Of a stretch of DNA of 64,000 bases, positions 25,293 through 34,940 are shown piece by piece; within the stretch, counting starts at the first letter, position 1; every line of letters begins with the position of its first letter. Location of the stretch: NCBI RefSeq assembly GCF_000761215.1, contig NZ_CP009438.1, positions 5,411,501 through 5,475,500 on the forward strand, read 5' to 3'. The notes beneath the pieces were generated by a model. The model saw only the letters and a list, made by a program, of their open reading frames with translations. It had not been told where the DNA came from and ran no database searches. Source of the stretch: Streptomyces glaucescens. Its GTDB lineage: Bacteria; Actinomycetota; Actinomycetes; Streptomycetales; Streptomycetaceae. The position numbers were made by a program, and so were the translations under genes.

Positions 25293-27065
25293 GTGGCGCA
25301 GGTGCCGCAGACATTCTTCGATGCTCTCGCGGTGCGCACCTGGTGCGGGCTCGCGCTCACGGCCCTCGGGCGGGCGCGCGAGGAGATCGACGCGATCAAC
25401 GTGTACCCGGTGGCGGACGGCGACACCGGCACGAACCTGTATCTGACCGTCGAGTCGGCCGCCGCCGCCGTGGAGGCGGTGTTCGCGGGCCACGCGGCCG
25501 GAACGGGGACGCGGGTGGCCGGCGCGGGGACGCGGGTGGCCGGCGCGGGGACGCGCGCGGGCGGTGCGGAGCGGCCGTCGCTCGCGCAGGCCGTGCGCGC
25601 GATGGCGCACGGGGCCCTGATCGGGGCGCGCGGCAACTCCGGGACCATCCTCGCCCAGCTGCTGCGCGGCATGGCCCAGGTGCTCGCCGCCGACGACACC
25701 GCCCCGCACACCGACGGCCCCGGGCTCCGGCTCGCCCTGCGCCGCGCCGCCGACTCCGCCCGCCAGGCCGTCGCCCACCCCGTGGAGGGGACCGTGCTCA
25801 CCGTCGCCTCGGCCGCCGCGGAAGCGGCGGAAGCGGCGACGGGCGCGGACGGCTGCGGCGCCGTGGCGCGGGCCGCCTACGACGGGGCGCGCGCCGCCCT
25901 CGCCGCCACCCCCGCGCAGCTCGCCGTCCTGGAGCGCGCGGGAGTGGTCGACGCCGGGGGGCGGGGGCTCGTGGCGGTGCTCGGGGCACTGGTGGAGACC
26001 TGCACGGGGGAGGCACCGGGCGAGGTGGCGGTCCCTCCGGCCGGGGGGCACGCGCGCGTGGAGGAGCCCGCCGGCGTGGAGGAGCCCGCCGGGAACGACG
26101 GGCAGACCTGCCCGGAAGGCGCGGTGGTCCCCGCGGGCGGCGGCCCCGCCTTCGAGGTGATCTACCTGCTGGAGGCCGACGACACCGCCGTGGCGCGGCT
26201 GCGGCAGCGGCTGGACGCGCTCGGTGACTCCCTGGTGGTGGTCGGCGGCGACGGGCTGTGGAACGTCCACGTGCACGTGGACGACGCCGGTGCCGCCGTC
26301 GAGGCGGGCGTCGAGGCAGGCCGGCCCCACCGGATCCGCATCACCCACTTCGGCGCGGACGACGTGCACACCGCGCGCGGCGAACGCCCGCCCGCGGAGC
26401 GGGCCCAGCGCGCGGTGGTGGCCGTGGTCCCGGGCGAGGGCCTGGCCGGGCTGTACGCCGAGGCGGGCGCGACCACCGTGCTCGCGCGCCCCGGGGAACC
26501 GCCCGCCAGCGGAGAACTGCTGCACGCGGTACGCCGCGCCCACGCGCGCGAGGTCGTCCTGCTCCCCAACGACGCCGAGCTGCGGCACACCGCCGCGGCG
26601 GCGGCCGAGCAGGCCCGCGCGGACGGCATCCGGGTGGCCCTCATCCCCACCCGCTCCGCGGTGCAGGGCATCGCGGCGCTCGCGGTGCACGAGCCGGAGC
26701 GCCGTTTCGACGAGGACGTCGTGGCGATGACGTCCGCGGCGGGCGCCACCCGCTACGCCGAGGTCGCCGTCGCCGCGGAGCGGTCCTGGACCACGGCCGG
26801 GATCTGCCAGGCCGGCGACGTCCTCGGGCTCATCGACGGGGACGTGGCCCTGATCGGCTCCGACGTCACCGCCACCGCCCGGACCGTCCTGGACCGGATG
26901 CTCGCGGCCGGCGGCGAGCTGGTCACCATCGTGCTCGCCGACGAGGTGCCCGAGACCGTCGCCGAGCACCTGGAGTCCCGGGTGCGCGAGGCCTACCTGG
27001 CCGTGGACACGGTGGTGTACCGCGGCGGGCGGCAGGGGGCGCTGCTGCTGATCGGCGTGGAGTAG
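25293..27065 (+). CDS. DAK2/FakA-like kinase-domain protein
   Basis: A 590-residue protein. The N-terminal DhaL/DAK2 domain carries the ADP and Mg-binding motif INVYPVADGDTGTNLYLT and HGALIGARGNSGTILAQLLRG. The C-terminal half is a FakA-C-like domain (VIPTRSAVQGIAALAVH, HVHVDDAGAAVEAGVEAGRPHRIRITH). This architecture matches the fatty-acid kinase catalytic subunit FakA/YloV, which phosphorylates fatty acids bound to a DegV/FakB partner; no DegV gene is adjacent. The GTG at 25293 has GGGAGG upstream. Two low-complexity segments occur, one encoded by a 21-bp tandem repeat. Confidence 0.85.
   Translation: MAQVPQTFFDALAVRTWCGLALTALGRAREEIDAINVYPVADGDTGTNLYLTVESAAAAVEAVFAGHAAGTGTRVAGAGTRVAGAGTRAGGAERPSLAQAVRAMAHGALIGARGNSGTILAQLLRGMAQVLAADDTAPHTDGPGLRLALRRAADSARQAVAHPVEGTVLTVASAAAEAAEAATGADGCGAVARAAYDGARAALAATPAQLAVLERAGVVDAGGRGLVAVLGALVETCTGEAPGEVAVPPAGGHARVEEPAGVEEPAGNDGQTCPEGAVVPAGGGPAFEVIYLLEADDTAVARLRQRLDALGDSLVVVGGDGLWNVHVHVDDAGAAVEAGVEAGRPHRIRITHFGADDVHTARGERPPAERAQRAVVAVVPGEGLAGLYAEAGATTVLARPGEPPASGELLHAVRRAHAREVVLLPNDAELRHTAAAAAEQARADGIRVALIPTRSAVQGIAALAVHEPERRFDEDVVAMTSAAGATRYAEVAVAAERSWTTAGICQAGDVLGLIDGDVALIGSDVTATARTVLDRMLAAGGELVTIVLADEVPETVAEHLESRVREAYLAVDTVVYRGGRQGALLLIGVE
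25505..25567 (+). repeat. 21-bp tandem repeat inside the DAK2 gene
   Basis: Two identical 21-bp units (25505-25525 and 25526-25546, beginning ggggacgcgggtggc) and a diverged third. They encode GTRVAGA repeats between helices of the kinase domain. A length that is a multiple of three keeps the frame. Confidence 0.8.
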
Positions 27066-27110
27066 GGGCGGGCCCGCGCGGAGCACGGCCGCGCGGGCCG
27101 CGTGCGCGCA

Positions 27111-27174
27111 CCGGAGCCCGCCCGAGCCGGAGCCTGGCCGAGCCGGAGCCCGCCCGAGCCGGAGCCCGCCCGAG
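27111..27174. repeat. 16-bp tandem repeats between convergent genes
   Basis: Four consecutive 16-bp units of ccggagcccgcccgag (the second with two changes) followed by a partial fifth. They lie in the gap between the DAK2 gene and the TPR gene, with no coding signal. Confidence 0.85.
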
Positions 27175-27213
27175 TCGGAGCACCCCCCTGCGCCCGCGCG
27201 TCCCGCGGGCGGG

Positions 27214-30200
27214 TCAGCCCTCCCCCTCTTCCCCCACCACCCGCAGCATCTGCTCCGCCTCCGCCCGCCGGGCCCGCGCCGTCTCGTCGTCCGGCGCCGC
27301 ACCGGCGTACGCCGCCAGTACGCCACGCGCGCGCAGCGCGGCCTCGGCGGGGCGGCCGAGGTCGGCCTCCAGCCAGCCGGCGGCGAGTTCCGCGCCGGTG
27401 CGGTCGTCCACGGCGTCCTCGCCGAGGGCGGCGAACACCGCGACGGCCTCGGTCAGCTCGGCCAGGCCCGCCTCGAACGCGGCCTGGATGCAGCCGTCCT
27501 CGGCGTCCTCCGTGCACGAACGGGCCAGCAGGTCACCGAACTGGCGGTGGGTGTGGCCCAGTTCGGCGGCGAGCCGCTGCCGGGCCTCCTCGTCGGGCGC
27601 CGCGTCCAGCGCCGCCGCGCACTCCCGCACGGCGTCCGCCATCAGCTCCCGCGCGCGGTCCGGTCCGTCCTGCGCGCGCAGCGCGAGCCACGCGCGGGCC
27701 CGCAGCGAGCGGATGAGGCCGTGGACGTTGCCGAGGGACCGCCACAGCTCGCCCGCGCGCGCGTAGGCCTGGTCGGCCTCGGCCGGCATCCCCGCGTGGC
27801 CCAGCGATTCGGCGGCGAGGTGGGCGAGGGTCGCGTGGTCGTGCTGTTCCGGCCAGCGCCGGGCGATCTCCGCCGCCTCGAGACGCCGCTGTGCGGCCGC
27901 CTGGTGTTCCCCGAGCTCGCTCAGGCAGTCGGCGAGCCACCACCGTGTCTGCACGACCGCGCCGTCCCCGTGCGTCGCCTCGGTCAGATCGGCCAGCGCG
28001 GACTCCAGCACCTCCGCCGCCTCGGCCCAGCGCCCCTGCCTCAGCAGGAAGCCGCCGAGCAGCTGCCGTGCCCAGGGGCCCAGGGTGCGGCCCTCGCCCG
28101 CCTCGTCGGCCCAGTGCGCCGCCTCCAGGGCGTGCTCGGCGGCCTCCTCGGCCCGCCCCGCGCCGCCGAGCACCTCGGCGAGCTGGAGGTGCAGCTGCGC
28201 CCGTCCGACGGGTTCCAGCTCGGTGCCGCCGTGCGCCAGCGCCGCGCGCAGCGCCCGCGCCGCCTCCGCGCCGTCACCGAGCCGGTGGGCCAGCACGGCC
28301 AGCCGGGCCTCGTACTCCACGGCGAACCACGGCAGGCCGGCCGCCACGTACTCCCCGGCGGCCCGCGCGAACAGTGCCGTCGCCGCCCGCGGGTCGCCCG
28401 CCCGGACCGCCAGCTCCGCGAGCATCGCCCGCGCCTCGGCGGCCCGCGAGGCCAGCTGGACATCGCCCCCGCAGTGCCCGTCCACCAGTGCCAGCACCTC
28501 CCGCACGGCGCCCTGCGCGGCGGCGAGGACGGGGTGCGCCAGGCGGGACGCCGGCACGGCGGGGAACGGCCCCCCGGGCCCGTCCGGCCCGGTGTCGTCC
28601 GCGCGGGACGCGGCCTCCGCCGGGAAGGGCTCCCGGGTGCGCGCCGTGCCCCGGGCCGCGGACGCTTCCCCGGCCCGTGCCGCCGGGTCCTCGTCCCCGG
28701 TGAGCGCCGGCGTCCCCGCCGCCATCCCCTCGCCCTCGGCGGCGTCTTCCCCGGCGTCCCACGGGGGTTCCTCCACCTCGTACACCCGCCGCATCAGGAT
28801 CCGCGCCCGGGCCATCAGCACCGACGCGGTCTGGGATATGCCTGTGCCCTCCTCGGCGAAGAGGGCGAGAACCCGGTCGTACGGCTCGGCGACCGCGGCC
28901 TCGGCCTCGTCCACGGAGCCCGCGAGCGCGCGCACATAGGCGGCACGCGCGCGTGCGGCAAGGGCCTCGCCGGGGTCGCCCGCCTGCGCGTACAGCTCGG
29001 CGGCGCGCTCGAAGAGGGGGACGCCCTGCGGGCCGAGGCCCATCGCCTGGTGGTCGGCGAGTTCCGCGCGGGCGCGTACGCCGAGCCCGGCGCCCCCGGT
29101 CGCCTCGGCGGCACGCGCCACGGCCTCCCACGCCTCGACGGCGTTCGGCCGGAGCGCGTCCGACAGCCGCCGTGCCTCGGCCAGCAGCGCGTCGAGGGCG
29201 GGCTGCCCACCGGACTGCCCGCCGGACCGCCCGCCGGGGTCCGCGCCGTCCGCGCCGGTGGTGCCGTCCGCGCCCGCGGTGCCGTCCGCGCCGGGCCGCA
29301 CCGTGAGTGGCGCGACCGGTGAGGGCGCCGGAGCGAGCGCCGTGGGCGCCGAACGCGGATTGCGTACCCCCAGCGGCAGCCGCTCCACGAGCGCCGGCTG
29401 ATCCATACGGGCCCGGACGCGGTCGCTGACGTACGCCGTACCGTTGCGCTCGTCGAACCGCGCCGCCAGCGCCAGCGCCTCCACGCGCGCGTGCGCCGCG
29501 AGTTCGCGTGCCGTCCAGTCCCGCCCGGCCGGTCCCGGCACCCGCCGGCCGGCCAGGCCCAGCCCGGTCAGCCGGTCCATCAGCAGCGCCACCACGCTCA
29601 GGAACTCCATCCGGCTGCGCGGCTGCCCGCTGTCCGTGAAGTACGCCGGCCGCTCCGCCAGCAGCTCCAGCGCACGTGCCTCGTTGCCCGTCAGCGCGCA
29701 GAACTCCACGTGCTCGGCGTACGCGCCGCGCATGCTCTCCATGGACCGCACCAGCCGGAAGCCCCGCAGATGATGGGCGCGCGCCTCGTCCGTCCGGCCC
29801 AGCCGCACCAGCGGCAGCAGCGAGGCGGCGAGCACCGAGTGCGGCTCGTGGGCGCAGGAGAACTCGCCGTCCAGGACGGGCCGCCAGACCCGCAACGCCT
29901 CCTCGTCCCGGCCCCGCTCCGCCTGCCACCAGCCCTGCCCGTCCAGCTCGCAGGCGTGGCAGTCGGCCATGGAGTCCCGGTCGGCGGCCAGCCACGCCGC
30001 GTAGGCGCGCTCCGCGCGGGGCACGTCCCCGACGTGCGCGGCGACATGGAACTCGGCGCCGCGCACCGCCCGCTCGGAGTGCCCGGCCAGCCGGTAGCGC
30101 CGCTCCATCTCGCCGAGCCACTGCTCGATGGAGGCCAGCGGGATGTGCGGCTGGTCGAGCATGCCGGTCGTCATCCACTTGAAGACCCAGTGCAGCGAGT

Positions 30201-30468
30201 GGGCCTCCTGCTCGTCGAAATCCTCCGGGCGCTCGTCCCACATGCGCAGCAGCCGCGCGAACGGGACGAACATCTTGGCTTTCTCGGAGCTGTAGTTGTA
30301 GACGGTGAGCTGGTGCCCCAGCGCCTCGATCAGGGCGAGCGGGAGCTCCAGCCGCTCCGCCGCGGCCAGCAGCTCCTCCGCGCGCGCGTTGCGGGCCGGT
30401 CCCTCGGGCCGCGCCGCGTTCTCCGCCAGCGCCTCGCGCAGGGAGTCGATGTCCGTGATCTCGTTCAT
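27214..30468 (-). CDS. Large TPR-repeat protein coupled to an HSP90-like gene
   Basis: A 1084-residue soluble protein made almost entirely of helix-turn-helix TPR-like repeats; many A/L/E/R-rich 34-residue-like units such as AEEAAEHALEAAHWADEAGEGRTLGPWARQLLGGFLL. No signal peptide, membrane helix or catalytic motif. Two Pro/Gly-rich linkers (around residues 400-425 and 600-640) divide it into three TPR blocks. Its ATG at 30468 shares one base with the HSP90-like stop codon (TGATG), so translation is coupled. A scaffold or co-chaperone role with the HSP90-like ATPase is inferred from this coupling only. The 16-bp repeats lie just beyond its stop. Confidence 0.85.
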   Translation of the reverse strand: MNEITDIDSLREALAENAARPEGPARNARAEELLAAAERLELPLALIEALGHQLTVYNYSSEKAKMFVPFARLLRMWDERPEDFDEQEAHSLHWVFKWMTTGMLDQPHIPLASIEQWLGEMERRYRLAGHSERAVRGAEFHVAAHVGDVPRAERAYAAWLAADRDSMADCHACELDGQGWWQAERGRDEEALRVWRPVLDGEFSCAHEPHSVLAASLLPLVRLGRTDEARAHHLRGFRLVRSMESMRGAYAEHVEFCALTGNEARALELLAERPAYFTDSGQPRSRMEFLSVVALLMDRLTGLGLAGRRVPGPAGRDWTARELAAHARVEALALAARFDERNGTAYVSDRVRARMDQPALVERLPLGVRNPRSAPTALAPAPSPVAPLTVRPGADGTAGADGTTGADGADPGGRSGGQSGGQPALDALLAEARRLSDALRPNAVEAWEAVARAAEATGGAGLGVRARAELADHQAMGLGPQGVPLFERAAELYAQAGDPGEALAARARAAYVRALAGSVDEAEAAVAEPYDRVLALFAEEGTGISQTASVLMARARILMRRVYEVEEPPWDAGEDAAEGEGMAAGTPALTGDEDPAARAGEASAARGTARTREPFPAEAASRADDTGPDGPGGPFPAVPASRLAHPVLAAAQGAVREVLALVDGHCGGDVQLASRAAEARAMLAELAVRAGDPRAATALFARAAGEYVAAGLPWFAVEYEARLAVLAHRLGDGAEAARALRAALAHGGTELEPVGRAQLHLQLAEVLGGAGRAEEAAEHALEAAHWADEAGEGRTLGPWARQLLGGFLLRQGRWAEAAEVLESALADLTEATHGDGAVVQTRWWLADCLSELGEHQAAAQRRLEAAEIARRWPEQHDHATLAHLAAESLGHAGMPAEADQAYARAGELWRSLGNVHGLIRSLRARAWLALRAQDGPDRARELMADAVRECAAALDAAPDEEARQRLAAELGHTHRQFGDLLARSCTEDAEDGCIQAAFEAGLAELTEAVAVFAALGEDAVDDRTGAELAAGWLEADLGRPAEAALRARGVLAAYAGAAPDDETARARRAEAEQMLRVVGEEGEG

Positions 30469-32303
30469 CAGTGGTCGTCCTCGCGGTGAGTGGCCCATTC
30501 CAGAAGATCGAGGAACGCCCGGTTCAGCAGCGCCGAGTCGGCGGGCCGCAGCGGGCGCTGCGCCCTCAGCAGGGCCTGGCCGTACAGGGACTCCGTGGCC
30601 GTGCCGGCCAGTTCCCGCCCCGGCAGCGAACCGATCCGCCGGATCAGCGGATTGAGGTGGTTCAGCACCAGCCGCGCGCGCGGGGCGCCGCCGCGCAGCG
30701 AACCGAGGATGCCCGCCCACAGGGCGTCGGCCTCCTCCTCGGCCCGCGCGCGGGCCTGCTCGTGCCGGGCCCCGCGGTCGTCCAGGTGCAGCGCGGGCAC
30801 CGACGCCGGGTGGAAGGCGCGCAGCACGACGTCGCAGCCCAGCGGGTCCAGGGTGGCCCGCGCGGTGGCCAGGAAGTCGGCGAGGGCCAGCTCCGCGGCG
30901 GGCTCCACCGGATCCAGGTGCGCGGTCACCGTGTCCGCGTCCAGCTCCGCGACCGCCGTTCCCGGACGCACCGAGGGCAGGGCCTCGACCAGGTCGCTGT
31001 CGTAGGTGTAACCGCCGTTGACGACGCCGATGCCCTGCGCGGAGGCGATCGGTGCGACCTGGCGGAACTCCTCGACGGTCCGCGTGTAGTGCACCACCGG
31101 GTGCCGCCGCGCGAACTCCTCCAGGGAGAGCTGCCCGTCGGTCGTCTCGAACGGCAGCCACGGCAGCATCGTCGCGAGCATCTCGGGGTCGTGCCGCGCG
31201 AGGGACTTCACGCCGAGGTGGTGCACCGACAGGAAGGCCGTCAGCCGCTGCGGATCACCGGCCGCGAGCCCGGCCAGCCACGCCCGGATCCGCTCGCCCA
31301 GCGCCTCCCGTACGGCGGCCAGTGTCCCGTCCTCGTACAGCGCCTCGCGCGAGGCGGTCGGCCGCAGGCTGTCGGTGTCGAGGACGCAGCGCACGAAGAA
31401 CGCCCAGTCGGGCAGCAACTGCTCGGCCCGCTCGGTCAGCAGCATGCCCTTCAGGTGCACCCGGTGCCGGGCGCGCTGGGCGGGGCTGACGGCGGAGGGC
31501 AGGACGTACGCCACCCCGCGAACGCCCGCGAGCGGCACGTCGAGGCCGATCGTGTCCAGCGGGGTGAACCCGAACTGCTCGTGGCAGTGGCGCGCGAGCG
31601 CCGCCCGGCGGGCGGCGGGGGAGGGGTACGGCCGGTCCCACGGCGCGGGCAGGTCGGTGACCGGCTCCCCGTCCACCCGCACGTCGTACGGCAGCAGCGC
31701 GCCGAAGTCCCGCGCCAGCGCCAGGACCCGCTCCCGCGACAGCCACTCCCCGGCGCCGGCCCGCGCCACCAGGTGCACGGTGGTGCCGGGTTCGGGCCGG
31801 GCCTCGTCGGACAGGGTCCGCACGGTGTACGACCCGTCGTCCGACGCCGTCCACTCCACGGGCCGGGCGTCCGGCGTACGGGCACTGCGGCTGACGACCC
31901 GGATCCGCTCGGCGACCACGAAGCACGCCAGCAGCCCGATGCCGAACTGCCCGAGGAAGTCGGACCGTGCCTCCTGGAGGCCGTCGGCCCGCTTCGAGCT
32001 GCGGCCGATGGTCGCCAGCAGTGTGTGCACGTCGGACTCGGTGAGCCCGACGCCGGAGTCCTCCACGCGCAGCGTGCCGCCCTCCGCGGACAGCCGCACC
32101 CTGGCCGGGGCGCCGGGCTGCTCGGCGCGCCGGGCGGTGATGGCGTCGACCGCGTTCTGCAGCAGTTCCCGCAGGTAGACCTTGGGACTGGAGTAGAGGT
32201 GATGGGAGAGCAGGTCCACCAGACCGCGCAGGTCGACCTGGAACGTGTGGGGCGCCGAGGACGCCGGGGATGACTGGGATGACTGTGGGGTCTGGGAGTC
32301 CAT
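30468..32303 (-). CDS. HSP90-family ATPase (HtpG-like)
   Basis: A 611-residue HSP90-like protein. The GHKL ATPase domain has RELLQNAVDA (45-54), EDSGVGLT with the nucleotide-binding Asp at 82, and GQFGIGLLACF (118-128). The middle domain is recognisable (VHLKGMLLTERAEQLLPDWAFFVRCVLDTDSLRPTASREAL, with the conserved Arg that contacts ATP in this family). The C-terminal third is diverged from classical HtpG. The ATG at 32303 is used; GTG at 32309 is possible. It is the first gene of an operon with the TPR protein and divergent from recG. Confidence 0.9.
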   Translation of the reverse strand: MDSQTPQSSQSSPASSAPHTFQVDLRGLVDLLSHHLYSSPKVYLRELLQNAVDAITARRAEQPGAPARVRLSAEGGTLRVEDSGVGLTESDVHTLLATIGRSSKRADGLQEARSDFLGQFGIGLLACFVVAERIRVVSRSARTPDARPVEWTASDDGSYTVRTLSDEARPEPGTTVHLVARAGAGEWLSRERVLALARDFGALLPYDVRVDGEPVTDLPAPWDRPYPSPAARRAALARHCHEQFGFTPLDTIGLDVPLAGVRGVAYVLPSAVSPAQRARHRVHLKGMLLTERAEQLLPDWAFFVRCVLDTDSLRPTASREALYEDGTLAAVREALGERIRAWLAGLAAGDPQRLTAFLSVHHLGVKSLARHDPEMLATMLPWLPFETTDGQLSLEEFARRHPVVHYTRTVEEFRQVAPIASAQGIGVVNGGYTYDSDLVEALPSVRPGTAVAELDADTVTAHLDPVEPAAELALADFLATARATLDPLGCDVVLRAFHPASVPALHLDDRGARHEQARARAEEEADALWAGILGSLRGGAPRARLVLNHLNPLIRRIGSLPGRELAGTATESLYGQALLRAQRPLRPADSALLNRAFLDLLEWATHREDDH

Positions 32304-32491
32304 CGTCACGGCGCCGGTGGGGGGAGGGGCGACGGCGCGGGGTCGGGCGGCCCCGGTGTGCGGTGACCGCGGAGGGATGGCGGGAGCGCGCCATCCTAGA
32401 GCCGGAGCAAACCGCCTGACCAGGGGTTTCCCCAGACGGATCCGCAGCGGGGGCCGGGTCGCGCAGCGCGTTGTCAGTGCCGTGGTGTGCA

Positions 32492-34699
32492 ATGGATCTC
32501 GTGCCCGCACTGGACGAACCCCTGAAGAAGGTGCTCGGCCCCGCCACCGCGAAGGTGATGGCCGAGCACCTCGGCCTGCACACCGTCGGCGACCTCCTGC
32601 ACCACTACCCGCGCAGATACGAGGAACGGGGCCAGCTCACCCACCTCGCCGACCTCCCCATGGACGAGCACGTCACGGTGGTCGCCCGGGTCGCCGACGC
32701 CCGGCTGCACACCTTCGCCTCCACGCGGGCGCCCCGCGGCAAGGGCCAGCGCCTGGAGGTGACCATCACCGACGGCAGCGGCCGGCTCCAGCTCGTCTTC
32801 TTCGGCAACGGCGTGCACAAGCCCCTGAAGGAACTCCTGCCGGGCACCTCCGCGATGTTCTCGGGCAAGGTCTCGCTCTTCAACCGCCGCCTCCAGCTCG
32901 CCCACCCGGCGTACGAACTGCTGCGCGGCGACAGCGAGGAGACGGTGGAGACCTGGGCGGGCGCCCTGATCCCCATCTATCCGGCGACCGCCAAGCTGGA
33001 GTCCTGGAAGATCGGCAAAGCGGTCCAGACCGTGCTGCCCAGCGCGCAGGAAGCCGTCGACCCGCTGCCACCCGCCCTGCGCGAGGGCCGCGGCCTGCTG
33101 CCGCTCCCGGAAGCCCTGATGAAGATCCACCGCCCGCACACCAAGGCGGACGTCGCCGCCGCCCGCGACCGCCTCAAGTGGGACGAGGCCTTCGTCCTCC
33201 AGGTCGCCCTGGCCCGCCGCCGCCATGCGGACGCGCAGCTCCCGGCCGTCCCCCGCAGGCCCCGGCCGGACGGCCTCCTCGCCGCCTTCGACGACCGCCT
33301 CCCCTTCACCCTCACCGAAGGCCAGCGCAAGGTCTCCCGGGAGATCTTCGACGACCTGGCCGCCGAGCACCCGATGCACCGGTTGCTCCAGGGCGAGGTG
33401 GGGTCCGGGAAGACGATGGTCGCGCTGCGCGCCATGCTCGCCGTCGTCGACGCAGGCGGCCAGGCCGCGATGCTCGCGCCCACCGAGGTGCTCGCCCAGC
33501 AGCACCACCGGTCGATCGTGGAGATGATGGGCGAACTGGCGCAGGGCGGCATGCTCGGCGGCGCCGAGCACGCCACCAAGGTCGTGCTGCTCACCGGCTC
33601 GATGAGCGCCGCGGCCCGCCGGCAGGCCCTGCTCGACCTGGCCACCGGCGAGGCCGGCATCGTGATCGGGACACACGCGCTGATCGAGGACAAGGTCCAG
33701 TTCCACGACCTCGGCCTGGTCGTGGTCGACGAACAGCACCGCTTCGGCGTCGAACAGCGCGACGCCCTGCGCGGCAAGGGCAAGCAGCCCCCGCACCTGC
33801 TCGTGATGACGGCCACGCCCATCCCGCGGACCGTCGCCATGACCGTCTTCGGCGACCTGGAGACCTCCGTCCTCGACCAGCTCCCGGCCGGCCGCTCCCC
33901 GATCGCCAGCCATGTCGTGCCCGCCGCCGACAAGCCCCACTTCCTCGCCCGCACCTGGGAACGGGTCCGTGAGGAGGCGTCCAACGGCCATCAGGCGTAC
34001 GTCGTCTGCCCCCGCATCGGTGACGAGGAGTCGGACCCGAAGAGCGCGACGAGGAAACCGTCCCCCGAGGACGAGGCGGAGAAGCGTCCCCCGCTCGCCG
34101 TCCTGGACGTCGCCGACGAGCTGGCCAAGGGCCCCCTGCAGGGGCTGCGGGTGGAGGTCCTGCACGGGCGCATGCACCCCGACGACAAGGACGCCGTCAT
34201 GCGCCGCTTCGCCGCCGGCGAGACGGACGTACTGGTCGCCACGACGGTCATCGAGGTCGGTGTGAACGTGCCGAACGCCACCGTCATGGTCATCATGGAC
34301 GCCGACCGCTTCGGCGTCTCCCAGCTGCACCAGCTGCGCGGCCGGGTGGGCCGTGGCTCGGCGCCCGGTCTGTGCCTCCTGGTCACCGAGATGCCCGAGG
34401 CGAGCCCGGCCCGCCAGCGTCTGAACGCGGTCGCCGCCACCCTCGACGGGTTCGAGCTGTCCCGCATCGACCTGGAACAGCGCCGCGAGGGTGACGTCCT
34501 CGGACAGGCCCAGTCCGGCGCCCGCACCAGCCTCAAGGTCCTCGCCGTCATCGAGGACGAGGAGATCATCGCGCAGGCCCGGGACGAGGCCGCGAAGGTG
34601 GTGACGGCGGACCCCGAGCTGACCTCCCTGCCGGGCCTGCGCACCGCGCTGGACGCCCTCCTGGACGAGGAGCGGGAGCAGTATCTGGAAAAGGGCTGA
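32492..34699 (+). CDS. recG: ATP-dependent DNA helicase RecG
   Basis: A 735-residue branch-migration helicase that remodels stalled forks and Holliday junctions. N-terminal wedge/OB domain (LLHHYPRRYEERG...VTVVARVADARL), Walker A GEVGSGKTMVAL, DEQH box VVVDEQHRFGV, motif III TATPIPRTVAM, motif V VATTVIEVGVNVPNAT and motif VI QLHQLRGRVGRG. The usual start MDLVPALDEPLKKVLG is at ATG 32492, although no strong ribosome-binding site is visible. A Lys/Glu-rich insertion of about 30 residues lies between motifs III and IV. Confidence 0.95.
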   Translation: MDLVPALDEPLKKVLGPATAKVMAEHLGLHTVGDLLHHYPRRYEERGQLTHLADLPMDEHVTVVARVADARLHTFASTRAPRGKGQRLEVTITDGSGRLQLVFFGNGVHKPLKELLPGTSAMFSGKVSLFNRRLQLAHPAYELLRGDSEETVETWAGALIPIYPATAKLESWKIGKAVQTVLPSAQEAVDPLPPALREGRGLLPLPEALMKIHRPHTKADVAAARDRLKWDEAFVLQVALARRRHADAQLPAVPRRPRPDGLLAAFDDRLPFTLTEGQRKVSREIFDDLAAEHPMHRLLQGEVGSGKTMVALRAMLAVVDAGGQAAMLAPTEVLAQQHHRSIVEMMGELAQGGMLGGAEHATKVVLLTGSMSAAARRQALLDLATGEAGIVIGTHALIEDKVQFHDLGLVVVDEQHRFGVEQRDALRGKGKQPPHLLVMTATPIPRTVAMTVFGDLETSVLDQLPAGRSPIASHVVPAADKPHFLARTWERVREEASNGHQAYVVCPRIGDEESDPKSATRKPSPEDEAEKRPPLAVLDVADELAKGPLQGLRVEVLHGRMHPDDKDAVMRRFAAGETDVLVATTVIEVGVNVPNATVMVIMDADRFGVSQLHQLRGRVGRGSAPGLCLLVTEMPEASPARQRLNAVAATLDGFELSRIDLEQRREGDVLGQAQSGARTSLKVLAVIEDEEIIAQARDEAAKVVTADPELTSLPGLRTALDALLDEEREQYLEKG

Positions 34700-34940
34700 G
34701 GATGACCATCGGGGGATGCGGGGCCGTATCGACGTGCGGCTCCGCCGCGGGGGACGCGGCCGGCCGCCGGTCACCAGGCCCCGCACACCCCCACGCGTCC
34801 GCACCGGCGCCGGTGCCGCCCCCGCGCCGGCCTCCGCGCCCGCACCGGCGCCCGCGTCCGCGCCCGCCCACGGCGATCGCGCACCCCCGCCGGCGCCTGC
34901 CAGACTGAACCGGTAAGACACCCACGAACAAGGACCCCAG

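Noticed and set aside
34702..34940. Possible small gene between recG and rsmD
   Set aside because: The region is Pro/Ala-codon-like repeat (GCGCCGG-rich) with no ribosome-binding site; likely low-complexity spacer.
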